A stretch of 7,767 nt of DNA. Source: WVZL01 sp041862375 (GTDB lineage Bacteria; Acidobacteriota; Aminicenantia; Aminicenantales; Aminicenantaceae). Under the pieces are notes generated by a model that was not told the DNA's origin, did no database searches, and saw only the letters and a list, made by a program, of their open reading frames with translations. The number at the start of each line of letters is the position of its first letter. Within the stretch, counting starts at the first letter, position 1. Shown here piece after piece: positions 1 to 6,072 of this stretch. The position numbers and the translations under genes are program-made. The stretch is from the NCBI GenBank assembly GCA_041862375.1, contig JBGVTE010000020.1, positions 1 through 7,767 on the forward strand, in the 5' to 3' direction.

Positions 1-14
1 AGCCTGATTCTCAA

Positions 15-545
15 TTATTTTTTACGGTATACGGACTTGAGTATTTTTTTCTTGTTCCTGATGTTTCGAAGAATCTCTGGAAGCAGGGATTTAAATTCCT
101 TCTCAGTGTATTCGGTTTCCGCAACCTCCACTTTTTCGCCCTTAATGAAACACACTATCTTTTTTGTATTTTCAGCGTATTTTGTTGCACTTCTGTCTCT
201 TTTAGATTCAAAATACGTTACTTGAATGATCATTTTCTCGCTGTCTCCCAATCTGTGAATCAAAACAACAACATGCTCTTCTTTGTTTTCCTCATTTCCG
301 TCAATATCCATAAAAAACTCTCTTTTTATAAACTCCTTATCTTCATCTCGACTTCCGAGACTTCCCGGCTCCATTACTTCCTGGTATATTTCTTTTAAAA
401 TTTCAAAGGAGTCTTTCTTGCTACTAGATTTCTGTGGGGCGGCGACATAATCAGCAGACACAGCCAAAGATTTAAAAGAATCGGCTGTGACTATCCCTAA
501 TAGAATAACTTGAGGCAAGTGTCTGAGGAATGAACGCCTTTCCAT
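15..545 (-). CDS. Tat-signal exported protein of unknown function (176 aa)
   Basis: I do not recognise the family. The N-terminus MERRSFLRHL, then a hydrophobic stretch to about residue 30 ending SLAVSA, fits a twin-arginine signal (R3-R4-S-F-L-R), so export by the Tat pathway is likely. The mature part (about residues 37-176) is highly charged, with many Lys and Glu, one Cys and no metal motif that I can see. It reads as a small alpha/beta domain with a basic C-terminal tail. The frame stays open upstream to a TTG at 602, but I prefer the ATG at 545. It places the RR motif at the very N-terminus, has GAAGG five bases upstream, and leaves the -35 box (597-602) outside the gene. It is divergent from the amidohydrolase gene. 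No cofactor-binding domain, the usual reason for Tat export, is evident. Gene reality is fairly sure; function is unknown. Confidence 0.7.
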   Translation of the reverse strand: MERRSFLRHLPQVILLGIVTADSFKSLAVSADYVAAPQKSSSKKDSFEILKEIYQEVMEPGSLGSRDEDKEFIKREFFMDIDGNEENKEEHVVVLIHRLGDSEKMIIQVTYFESKRDRSATKYAENTKKIVCFIKGEKVEVAETEYTEKEFKSLLPEILRNIRNKKKILKSVYRKK

Positions 546-573
546 CCTAGCCTTCAAAATTCCTGCTATAAAA

Positions 574-602
574 TTTATAACACAGGACAAACGCGAAATC
601 AA
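574..602 (-). promoter_or_regulatory. Promoter for the Tat-signal protein gene
   Basis: On the minus strand, TTGATT (602-597) is followed after 17 bases by TATAAA (579-574). That matches the sigma-70 consensus at 4 and 5 of 6 positions. Transcription would start near 567, giving a leader of about 22 nt to the ATG at 545. This supports the downstream start, because the upstream TTG lies inside the -35 box. Confidence 0.5.
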
Positions 603-661
603 AGTTTTAGAAATCAGAGACAGCTCTATTTTTTGAATATAACCATCGCCGATTTTAAGTG

Positions 662-690
662 TAGACCTTATCTATTTTTTTCTATAGAAT
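662..690 (+). promoter_or_regulatory. Possible promoter for the amidohydrolase gene
   Basis: TAGACC (662-667), 17 bases, then TAGAAT (685-690) is the best sigma-70-like pair upstream of the gene. It would give a leader of roughly 70 nt. A weaker alternative is TTGAAT (633-638), 17 bases, TAAGTG (656-661). The 546-765 divergent gap is AT-rich and otherwise shows only the promoter for the opposite gene. Confidence 0.3.
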
Positions 691-765
691 ATTTCTTCGC
701 TCAAACCATGTTTGAAGGTCGTATAAAAAATAATCCACTTTTAATAAAAAGAGGAGGGTATCATT

Positions 766-2490
766 ATGTTTAAGAACCAATCATCCAGATTCCTAATTTT
801 TATCTTATGCATCTCAATCGTCGGTCTGTTTTTTAGCTGTGCCCAGAAACAAGAGCCGGGAGACCTTGTCCTGATGAACGGAAAAATTTTAACTGTAGAT
901 GAGACAATTCCAGAGGCAGAAGCTCTGGCAGTCAAAGGAGATGTGATTTTAGCTGTAGGGAGTAACAAAGAGATTAAACGCTACATAGCTGACACAACCG
1001 AAGTGATTGACCTTGAAGGAGCAACAGCAATCCCTGGCTTCATCGACGCTCACGGCCATTTCACCGGCCTGGGACGAAGCAAACTGATCCTGAACTGCAG
1101 GGATGTAAAAAACTGGGATGAAATTGTGGATATGGTAAAGGAAGCAGTCCAGAAAGCACAACCAGGTGAATGGATTCGTGGCCGAGGCTGGCATCAAGAA
1201 AAATGGGATAAGATACCTGTGCCAAACGTGGATGGTTTACCATACCATCATTCTCTGAGCGAAGTTTCTCCAGATAATCCAGTGCTTTTAAGCCATGCCA
1301 GCGGACACTCTTCCTATGCCAACGCTAAAACGATGGAGCTGGCAGGAATTACAAAGGACACTCAAAATCCTCCAGGTGGAGAAATCGTCAAGGACTCTGA
1401 GGGGAATCCGATAGGTGTATTCAGGGAAACAGCACAGGGGCTTTTGAGAGAAGCATTGAGAGAATACGCAGAAGAGCGCACTCCTGAACAAACTGAAGCC
1501 GAACAACGAAAAATAATCAAGCTTGCTGCACAGGAATGTCTATCAAACGGTGTCACTTCTTTTCATGACGCAGGCTCTTCATTTTCAACTATTGATCTAT
1601 TCAAGAAAATGGCAGAAGAGGGTGAGCTCGGAATCCGACTCTGGGTAATGGTCAGGGTAGACAACGACCGTTTAAAGGAACAAATCGGAGAATACAAAAT
1701 CATAGGGGCAGGTAATAATCACCTGACAGTACGAGCTATTAAAAACTCTATAGACGGCGCTCTCGGGGCACATGGAGCCTGGCTGCTGGAACCATACACG
1801 GATCTGCCTACAAGTGCCGGCTTGAATACTTCTCCTATCGAAGATGTAAAAGAGGCTGCCCGGATCGCGATCGAAAACGGTTTTCAGTTCTGCATACATG
1901 CCATCGGAGATAGAGGTAACCAGGAAACACTGAACATTTTCGAGGAGGCGTTTAAGGCTTATCCTGAGAAAACGGGCCTTCGCTGGCGCATCGAGCATTC
2001 ACAGCATCTTCACCCGGATGATATTCCTCGCTTCGGCCAGTTGGGTGTTATCGCATCCATGCAGGGGATTCACTGCACCTCTGATGGACCGTGGGTAATC
2101 AAACGATTGGGAGAAAAGCGGGCTGAAGAAGGCGCATACGTATGGCAGAAGCTGATGAGTACAGGAGCACTTATCTGCAACGGTACAGACGCTCCAGTTG
2201 AGGATATAGATCCCATCGCCTGCTTCCATGCTACTGTAACGAGAAAACTCAAGGATGGAACAGTATTCTATCCTGACCAGCGGATGAGCCGAGAAGAGGC
2301 ACTGCGCTCCTACACCCTTAATTGCGCCTATGCCGGGTTCCAGGAAGAAATTCTAGGGTCACTCACCCCTGGGAAACTTGCTGATATTACTGTGCTTTCC
2401 AAAGACATCACGACAATTCCTGAAGATGAAATCCTGAACACTGAAGTACTCTACACTATTGTCGGCGGAAAGGTTCTCTACAAAAAATAA
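766..2490 (+). CDS. Exported Amidohydro_3 (YtcJ-like) amidohydrolase lipoprotein
   Basis: This is a metal-dependent hydrolase of the amidohydrolase superfamily, YtcJ/NfdA-like branch, which acts on amide or N-formyl bonds; the substrate cannot be read from sequence. Order of elements: signal segment (about 8-25) with FFSC and Cys25 as likely lipidation site; small beta-sandwich part (33-90); metal-binding H96 and H98 in DAHGHF; GRGWHQEKW (139-147); K326 before the SIDGALG segment; H378 in CIHAIGD; H411 and H414 in EHSQH; likely catalytic D475 in NGTDAP; and the closing sandwich strands after LTPGKLADITVL. The length of 574 aa is normal for the family, and all expected metal and acid positions are present, so it should be active. 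The start has a strong GAGGAGG at 751-757, eight bases upstream. The lipid anchor implies work outside the cytoplasmic membrane, on an exogenous or periplasmic amide. It is probably transcribed alone; I see no clear terminator. Confidence 0.93.
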   Translation: MFKNQSSRFLIFILCISIVGLFFSCAQKQEPGDLVLMNGKILTVDETIPEAEALAVKGDVILAVGSNKEIKRYIADTTEVIDLEGATAIPGFIDAHGHFTGLGRSKLILNCRDVKNWDEIVDMVKEAVQKAQPGEWIRGRGWHQEKWDKIPVPNVDGLPYHHSLSEVSPDNPVLLSHASGHSSYANAKTMELAGITKDTQNPPGGEIVKDSEGNPIGVFRETAQGLLREALREYAEERTPEQTEAEQRKIIKLAAQECLSNGVTSFHDAGSSFSTIDLFKKMAEEGELGIRLWVMVRVDNDRLKEQIGEYKIIGAGNNHLTVRAIKNSIDGALGAHGAWLLEPYTDLPTSAGLNTSPIEDVKEAARIAIENGFQFCIHAIGDRGNQETLNIFEEAFKAYPEKTGLRWRIEHSQHLHPDDIPRFGQLGVIASMQGIHCTSDGPWVIKRLGEKRAEEGAYVWQKLMSTGALICNGTDAPVEDIDPIACFHATVTRKLKDGTVFYPDQRMSREEALRSYTLNCAYAGFQEEILGSLTPGKLADITVLSKDITTIPEDEILNTEVLYTIVGGKVLYKK

Positions 2491-2543
2491 ACTAGCCTTT
2501 AATCACTTTTTTGATATTTGTGAATGAAGGATCGGTTCAGAAC

Positions 2544-2684
2544 TTAAAAGATTTCTACGCCGGCGAAGATCAAGGCTAAATCCTTACCCGTAACAGCCTC
2601 ACCTGTATCCCACATCCGTCTGTAGCCAGTTCCCATCAGAAAGGATAATCTATCCCAGACAATAACTGTAACGAATGTAAACAT
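2544..2684 (-). CDS. Small ORF of unknown origin (46 aa), possibly a gene remnant
   Basis: An ATG-to-TAA frame of 46 residues begins three bases after the stop of the sigma-factor remnant. The product starts MFTFVTVIVWDRL and ends DLALIFAGVEIF. It is not low in complexity, contains two Trp and a GTGYRRMWDTGEA segment, and its DNA looks somewhat richer in GC than its surroundings. There is no strong ribosome site. I recognise no family. It could be the tail of a degraded gene or a chance frame in a decayed region. Confidence 0.25.
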   Translation of the reverse strand: MFTFVTVIVWDRLSFLMGTGYRRMWDTGEAVTGKDLALIFAGVEIF

Positions 2685-2687
2685 TAC

Positions 2688-2871
2688 CTATAAAACAGGA
2701 ACTTTTATTAGCAGCAGAAGAATTGGAAGAATATTCAGAATGCATCCGTAGGTGCTTTTTGACGGTTTGAGCGGTTAATTCTATCTTATTACTGATTATT
2801 TCGCTTTTTTGTTCACTATGCTCTCTTCTTTCTGGCAATTGACCTTGCAGTTTTGGGTGTGATAAGATCAT
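2688..2871 (-). pseudogene. Remnant of an ECF sigma factor C-terminus (region 4)
   Basis: The minus-strand frame from 2871 contains QLPERRE (residues 11-17), typical of the start of sigma region 4. It is followed by a helix-turn-helix-like stretch ending ELTAQTVKKHL (31-41), which resembles the recognition helix of ECF sigma and LuxR proteins. Six or seven residues seem missing between the two. After L41 the match stops in this frame. The next frame then reads ILNILPILLLL before a TAG at 2688, the kind of hydrophobic tail many ECF sigmas carry. This suggests a frameshift near 2748. Everything upstream of region 4 is absent, and the TPR gene lies there instead. The motifs are seen directly; the family call is inference, and a LuxR-type fragment is the alternative. 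Confidence 0.4.
2839..2868 (+). promoter_or_regulatory. Strong promoter for the TPR gene, extended -10
   Basis: TTGACC (2839-2844), 18 bases, then TAAGAT (2863-2868) preceded by TGA, an extended -10. Predicted transcription start is near 2875, leaving about 13 nt before the ATG at 2888. The same -10 hexamer occurs in the promoter of the beta-propeller gene at 7736-7741. Confidence 0.5.
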
Positions 2872-2887
2872 TCCAGCCAGTCAGCGG

Positions 2888-4516
2888 ATGGAAATTAAGG
2901 AAAATTGGCAGCGATTTGTGGCAACAGCAAAAAGGAAATTACTTTACGCAATCTGCACTCTTATTCTCATCTTCCTTTCCTGTTTTTCCATCTCAGCTAA
3001 TGCAGATGATACTCCTCAAAAATTAAACAGATATTTCAACGAAGCCGACAATTATATTCTCTCTCATCGATACTATGAAGCTATAGACTACTATTTAAAA
3101 GGCATAAACTACGCAGAAGATAAAGAAAAAATTAAGGTCTGGGACGATTTAGGTTATGCTTTTTTGAAAACAAGAGAGATTGAGAAAGCAAAAAATTATT
3201 TGGAAAAGGCACGTCCTGTTCGACCTGAAAATTTTAATGTTTATCTCTATCTGGCAGTCGCTTATATTTTAAACAACGAGATTAACCTTGCTTCAGAGGA
3301 ACTCAAAAAGATTGAGGATACTATCTATTTTGACCAAAGCTGGCTGAAAATCATATCCAGCTCTGATCTTCGGACAACAGATGGAAAGCCGCTTTCCGAA
3401 CACGAAGCTAAAAGATTAAGAAATGAAAAAGGAATTTATGTTCACAAGATGGCACAAGATAAAACCCTTGAGCCTTTAACCTTCATCCAGATGGATGCCT
3501 TTGATGAGAGAAATGAAGGAGTACTCTATTTGGTTCAAGGAATTGTCAACAAAACTAATGAAGAATTTGAAAAAGCAGAAAAAAAATTACTTTCCGCGTT
3601 AGATATTAAATATGATGAAAAAGAAGTGAGGTTTCAGCTGGCCAATTTATACCTTAAAACAAACAAGTTTGCCAAAGCAAAAGAACAATTAGATGCTTTA
3701 AAAAAATTGAACTTTGCATTTTCCTTTCCTCATAAAATCAGATTCCGAATTTACCATAAATTAAAAGGGCATACGAATAATCTACTTCAAACTCTGCACA
3801 ATGGATTTCTCAAACAATTGGAAAGAGGGATGTTAGACGAAAGTATCGAGATACTGGAAAAGGCGTTTTACATAGACGAGCAATCCTTTGTGGTCAATCA
3901 TAACCTTGCTATCCTCTATTTCGATACTGGAGACTTTAAGAAAGCTGAAACCTTTTGCGCCCGCGCTCTGTGGTTCAATGAGAACCATCTTGGCTCTCAT
4001 GACTTAATGGGAAATATATACTTCCATCAAAAAGAGCATGACAGGGCACTCAAGGAATTCAAAAGAATATTGAAAATCGATGAATGGGATGCTAACACTC
4101 ATTACAATCTTGGTGCTGTATATCATGAGCTTAATGACTGGACCAAAGCAGAGCAAGAGTGGAAAAAAGCAATTGAATGCGAGAAAAAGAATATGAAAAC
4201 GGCTAGAGAGCAAGATTTTACAGAAAAAGGATTAGAATATTCTGTTACCGTCCGAAAAAGGCCTGTTTCCTTTTTATCGCATAAATCCCTGGGAAAATTA
4301 TATCTTCATCTCGGTTTAGTAGGAAAAGCCGCTGCAGAATATGAGAGTGCAATAGATTTAAAACCGAATGAATCTGAGCCTTATCTGGATTTGGGAAAAA
4401 TTTATTATAAAATGGGCAAGAAAAAAAAGGCTGTTATTTGTCTGGAGAAATATCTTTATTTGGGAGGAGAAAGAGAAAAGGAAGCAAGAAATTTATTGGA
4501 AAAATTAAGGGAATAG
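2888..4516 (+). CDS. Exported tetratricopeptide-repeat (TPR) protein (542 aa)
   Basis: This is a helical repeat scaffold that probably mediates protein-protein contacts outside the cytoplasm; no enzymatic domain is visible. The N-terminus has a basic stretch (15-18), a hydrophobic core (19-33) and an ANA cleavage site after residue 39, so it is a likely Sec signal. Cys32 in FLSC is a weaker lipobox alternative. TPR-like units lie at about 47-80, 82-114, 116-143, 208-240, 245-275, 333-367, 368-400, 401-433, 462-494 and 495-527. Canonical examples include NLGAVYHELNDWTKAEQEW. Two stretches break the array: about 150-205, and 276-330 with weaker helical repeats. The ATG at 2888 has no good Shine-Dalgarno. 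I kept it because it lies just after a strong promoter and keeps the signal peptide whole; a GTG at 2918 is the alternative. It appears monocistronic. The partner is unknown. Confidence 0.88.
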   Translation: MEIKENWQRFVATAKRKLLYAICTLILIFLSCFSISANADDTPQKLNRYFNEADNYILSHRYYEAIDYYLKGINYAEDKEKIKVWDDLGYAFLKTREIEKAKNYLEKARPVRPENFNVYLYLAVAYILNNEINLASEELKKIEDTIYFDQSWLKIISSSDLRTTDGKPLSEHEAKRLRNEKGIYVHKMAQDKTLEPLTFIQMDAFDERNEGVLYLVQGIVNKTNEEFEKAEKKLLSALDIKYDEKEVRFQLANLYLKTNKFAKAKEQLDALKKLNFAFSFPHKIRFRIYHKLKGHTNNLLQTLHNGFLKQLERGMLDESIEILEKAFYIDEQSFVVNHNLAILYFDTGDFKKAETFCARALWFNENHLGSHDLMGNIYFHQKEHDRALKEFKRILKIDEWDANTHYNLGAVYHELNDWTKAEQEWKKAIECEKKNMKTAREQDFTEKGLEYSVTVRKRPVSFLSHKSLGKLYLHLGLVGKAAAEYESAIDLKPNESEPYLDLGKIYYKMGKKKKAVICLEKYLYLGGEREKEARNLLEKLRE

Positions 4517-4547
4517 AAAGGATTATCGACACCTCAAGCCCAGCTTC

Positions 4548-4648
4548 ATTGCCGAACCTCCTTCTTCGCCCCAGGCTGCCCAACAGGAACTCTTGATGGC
4601 AGCAGAGGGCATGGGGAGTATTTCTGATAGAAGCTGGAAGCAGGACTT
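4548..4648 (+). repeat. Direct repeat copy 1 (IS91-type transposase tail remnant)
   Basis: This 101-bp segment matches 6435-6540. Identical blocks are 4578-4600 with 6465-6487 (23 bp), 4607-4635 with 6495-6523 (29 bp) and 4632-4648 with 6524-6540 (17 bp). Both copies share the reading AQQELLMAA. One indel near 4605 shifts copy 1 from the GHGEYF reading of copy 2 to GMGSIS. Because copy 2 ends a broken IS91-family transposase gene, I infer that this is the 3' end of a second, almost wholly lost copy. The frame from 4593 is therefore not a gene. Confidence 0.75.
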
Positions 4649-4937
4649 CTCAACCCTTCGGATTAATAAGTCTATCCTGATAAGCCTACGACTGCAATTT
4701 TTCAGCCTGTTTATAACAGTTTACTTCCATCTAGATCATATTGACATGGTTATTTTCATCTTTAAGCTCATTTCGGAAGGTGAGAGCGCGGAAATCGAGC
4801 AAAATGTCGCCGCTTTTTATTACACAACCAAAAAAGAAATTTCCTATTGATTTACCCCTTATAGAAGATTATATTCTAAATCTCTCCCCTGATAAAGATG
4901 TCACGAAAATGTCAAGAGGGGGAGGGATATACTATGG
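4649..4937. other. Intergenic stretch with no recognisable feature
   Basis: This AT-rich stretch lies between repeat copy 1 and the HEPN gene stop. Frames on both strands read partly open, but none has recognisable motifs, and the plus-strand ones run antisense into the HEPN gene. A purine-rich AGGGGGAGGG at 4917-4926 lies seven bases before an ATG at 4934, whose 46-codon frame is entirely antisense to the HEPN gene except at its first bases. I see no convincing terminator for either neighbour. Confidence 0.5.
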
Positions 4938-5342
4938 TTATGGCAAGAGAGATTTACTCCAATTTAAATACCTTTCAGCATGCTTTGCTAACGATTCTGC
5001 TTCGCTTTTCGAAAATAATCTTCCATCATATTCCACTAAGTTTTTTACTGAAATTAGTCGTCGCAGGTGTTTAGCTTTTTTCTCTGTGTCATCTCTTTTC
5101 ATCATAGAAATTAACAGTTTCACTGCATCATCATGCTTGGGACTAATACTTCTCAATCCAAAATGGAAAGTCAACAAAGCATCGTTGGCAGAGATCCCTA
5201 CATGAATGGCATTGAGCCCCGCTGCATTCCAATTTTCTTTCCTTAGACTTATCTTCATCATTTCAAAAAATTCATCTGCTTTCTTTAGAAATTTTTTATA
5301 GTCTTCTTTAGATATCTTTCCAACTTTGAATTTTCTATTCAT
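4938..5342 (-). CDS. HEPN-domain protein, probable toxin/RNase partner of the NTase
   Basis: A 134-residue all-helical protein of the HEPN class that pairs with nucleotidyltransferases. The segment ENWNAAGLNAIHVGISANDALL (36-57) is the typical second helix with its small-residue pattern. The loop R64-SISPK-H70 is an Rx5H motif, corresponding to the Rx4-6H catalytic signature of HEPN ribonucleases. The C-terminal helix NLVEYDGRLF...AKHAERYLNWS (101-129) is also typical. Length fits a complete single domain. Its ATG overlaps the stop of the upstream NTase gene as ATGA, so the two are translationally coupled and made together. In known MNT-HEPN pairs the HEPN protein is an RNA-cleaving toxin that the NTase silences by adenylylation. 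Applying that here is inference, since this HEPN subtype differs from HepT (Rx4HxY). A non-toxic substrate-binding HEPN is the alternative. Confidence 0.85.
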   Translation of the reverse strand: MNRKFKVGKISKEDYKKFLKKADEFFEMMKISLRKENWNAAGLNAIHVGISANDALLTFHFGLRSISPKHDDAVKLLISMMKRDDTEKKAKHLRRLISVKNLVEYDGRLFSKSEAESLAKHAERYLNWSKSLLP

Positions 5343-5956
5343 TTTATTTCTCGGAGATGTTTGCCAAAAAGCAATTTGCTTTTTTTCTCAATATTCAATA
5401 ATAACAGATCACCTTTTTCTTTTCTCTTGAGAAATTCGTTTTTCTTCATGATTAATAGAGAAGCACGATTCCCAAAAATTTTTTCTATCTGAGCTTCCGA
5501 TTGAGCAATCTCACTCTTGAACATTTTTATGCTCATTTCATTAGGAATAATACACAAAATATCAAAATCACTATCCGGGCGGGCATTTTTCTGATCTATT
5601 TGACTCCCAAACAATACAAGACTTATTGGCTTTGTCCTAGTTAAAGAAGCCAAAATGACTTTGACAAGCGATGAAAACAATTTCTTCTCTTTTAAAAATA
5701 TAGGAATCAGTATTTCATTCACCAAAATATGTTCCTTATTCAGCGAGTATAGAATTGAACGACCTGCTTTCCTCATTTTCACAAGCCCATGCTGTGAAAG
5801 CTCTTGAAGAGAGCGGTTGCCGATCACATGAGAAATCCCCACTGCTCTAGCAATCTCTCTCCCACTTAATTCAGCCTCAGTTCTCACAAGAAAGCGGATA
5901 ACTTTCAGCTTGGAAAATTGGTCAAAAATATCGTTTAAAGGTTCAATTAATTTAAT
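5339..5956 (-). CDS. Winged-helix / MNT-type nucleotidyltransferase fusion (probable antitoxin)
   Basis: Residue numbers count from the ATT at 5956 (205 aa). Residues 10-75 form a winged helix: DQFSKLKVIRFLV, then LSGREIARAVG, a recognition helix near SHVIGNRSLQEL, and a wing ending RSILYSLN. Residues 112-135 carry the pol-beta nucleotidyltransferase signature, G117-S118 then D130-F-D132. The usual third acidic residue is not obvious: RASLLIM at 164-170 stands where VDLVV-like sequence is common. The first conventional start is GTG at 5887 (182 aa), but it would delete helix 1 of the winged helix. The upstream frame is open, and AAGGGAG (5970-5964) sits seven bases before the in-frame ATT. 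Known MNT proteins transfer AMP to HEPN toxins; here the DNA-binding half probably represses the operon through the repeats at 5976-6015. It is the first gene of a two-gene operon with the HEPN protein. Confidence 0.85.
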   Translation of the reverse strand: MKLIEPLNDIFDQFSKLKVIRFLVRTEAELSGREIARAVGISHVIGNRSLQELSQHGLVKMRKAGRSILYSLNKEHILVNEILIPIFLKEKKLFSSLVKVILASLTRTKPISLVLFGSQIDQKNARPDSDFDILCIIPNEMSIKMFKSEIAQSEAQIEKIFGNRASLLIMKKNEFLKRKEKGDLLLLNIEKKSKLLFGKHLREIK

Positions 5957-5970
5957 GATCGAACTCCCTT
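5954..5970 (-). promoter_or_regulatory. Shine-Dalgarno and putative ATT start of the wHTH-NTase gene
   Basis: On the minus strand, AAGGGAG (5970-5964) is followed after seven bases by ATT (5956-5954), and ATC (5959-5957) lies three bases nearer. Both are in frame with the coding region. No ATG, GTG or TTG occurs in this frame between the upstream stop (near 5988) and the GTG at 5887. This site decides whether the winged helix is complete. Confidence 0.45.
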
Positions 5971-5975
5971 CTTTT

Positions 5976-6015
5976 GGAAATAATATTTACCATATGGAAA
6001 TAATATTTACCATAT
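5976..6015 (-). repeat. Tandem 20-bp repeats, likely operator of the NTase/HEPN operon
   Basis: Two perfect, abutting copies of ggaaataatatttaccatat (plus strand) lie at 5976-5995 and 5996-6015. The 20-bp period is about two helical turns, so two bound proteins would sit on the same face. The ends of each unit make CATATGG/CCATATG half-sites. A further inverted arm, TGGAAATA (5995-6002) with TATTTCCA (6018-6025), extends the symmetry. The array covers the -10 region and early transcribed DNA of the operon. Binding by the operon's own winged-helix protein is inferred from position. Confidence 0.65.
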
Positions 6016-6032
6016 GATATTTCCATTGTCAA
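6004..6032 (-). promoter_or_regulatory. Promoter of the wHTH-NTase/HEPN operon
   Basis: On the minus strand, a perfect TTGACA (6032-6027) is followed after 17 bases by TAAATA (6009-6004). The -10 is weak, but the -35 and spacing are ideal. The -10 box lies inside one of the tandem 20-bp repeats, so a protein bound there would block RNA polymerase. The predicted start near 5997 gives a leader of about 40 nt to the ATT. Confidence 0.5.
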
Positions 6033-6072
6033 TCTTAAAAAATAGAGGGATGGTTCTATTTTTTATTTTAAT

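Noticed and set aside
546..602. Upstream TTG start for the Tat-signal protein (195 aa)
   Set aside because: The TTG lies within a -35 box, and the extra 19 residues would bury the twin-arginine motif.
1288..1556. Minus-strand ORFs inside the amidohydrolase gene, including those near 949-1243 and 1672-2252
   Set aside because: They are shadows of a well-supported gene on the other strand and have no motifs of their own.
2551..2572. Near-palindrome around CGCCGGCG as a terminator for the amidohydrolase gene
   Set aside because: The core has no loop, the arms mismatch and no T-run follows, so it is not a credible intrinsic terminator.
4593..4850. 85-codon plus-strand ORF
   Set aside because: It begins inside the transposase-tail repeat and runs into featureless AT-rich DNA. 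It is best read as repeat debris.
4934..5074. 46-codon plus-strand frame after AGGGGGAGGG, a strong Shine-Dalgarno look-alike
   Set aside because: It is almost wholly antisense to the HEPN gene, has no promoter I can see and no recognisable product. An antisense regulator cannot be excluded, but nothing beyond the purine run supports it.
4741..5205. 154-codon plus-strand ORF
   Set aside because: More than half of it is antisense to the HEPN gene, which has clear family motifs and operon context. The upstream part has no recognisable motif and no ribosome site.
5976..6015. Tandem repeats as a CRISPR fragment or iteron origin
   Set aside because: The copies abut with no spacer, there are only two, and there is no Cas or replication gene. 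Their position over a promoter fits an operator better.
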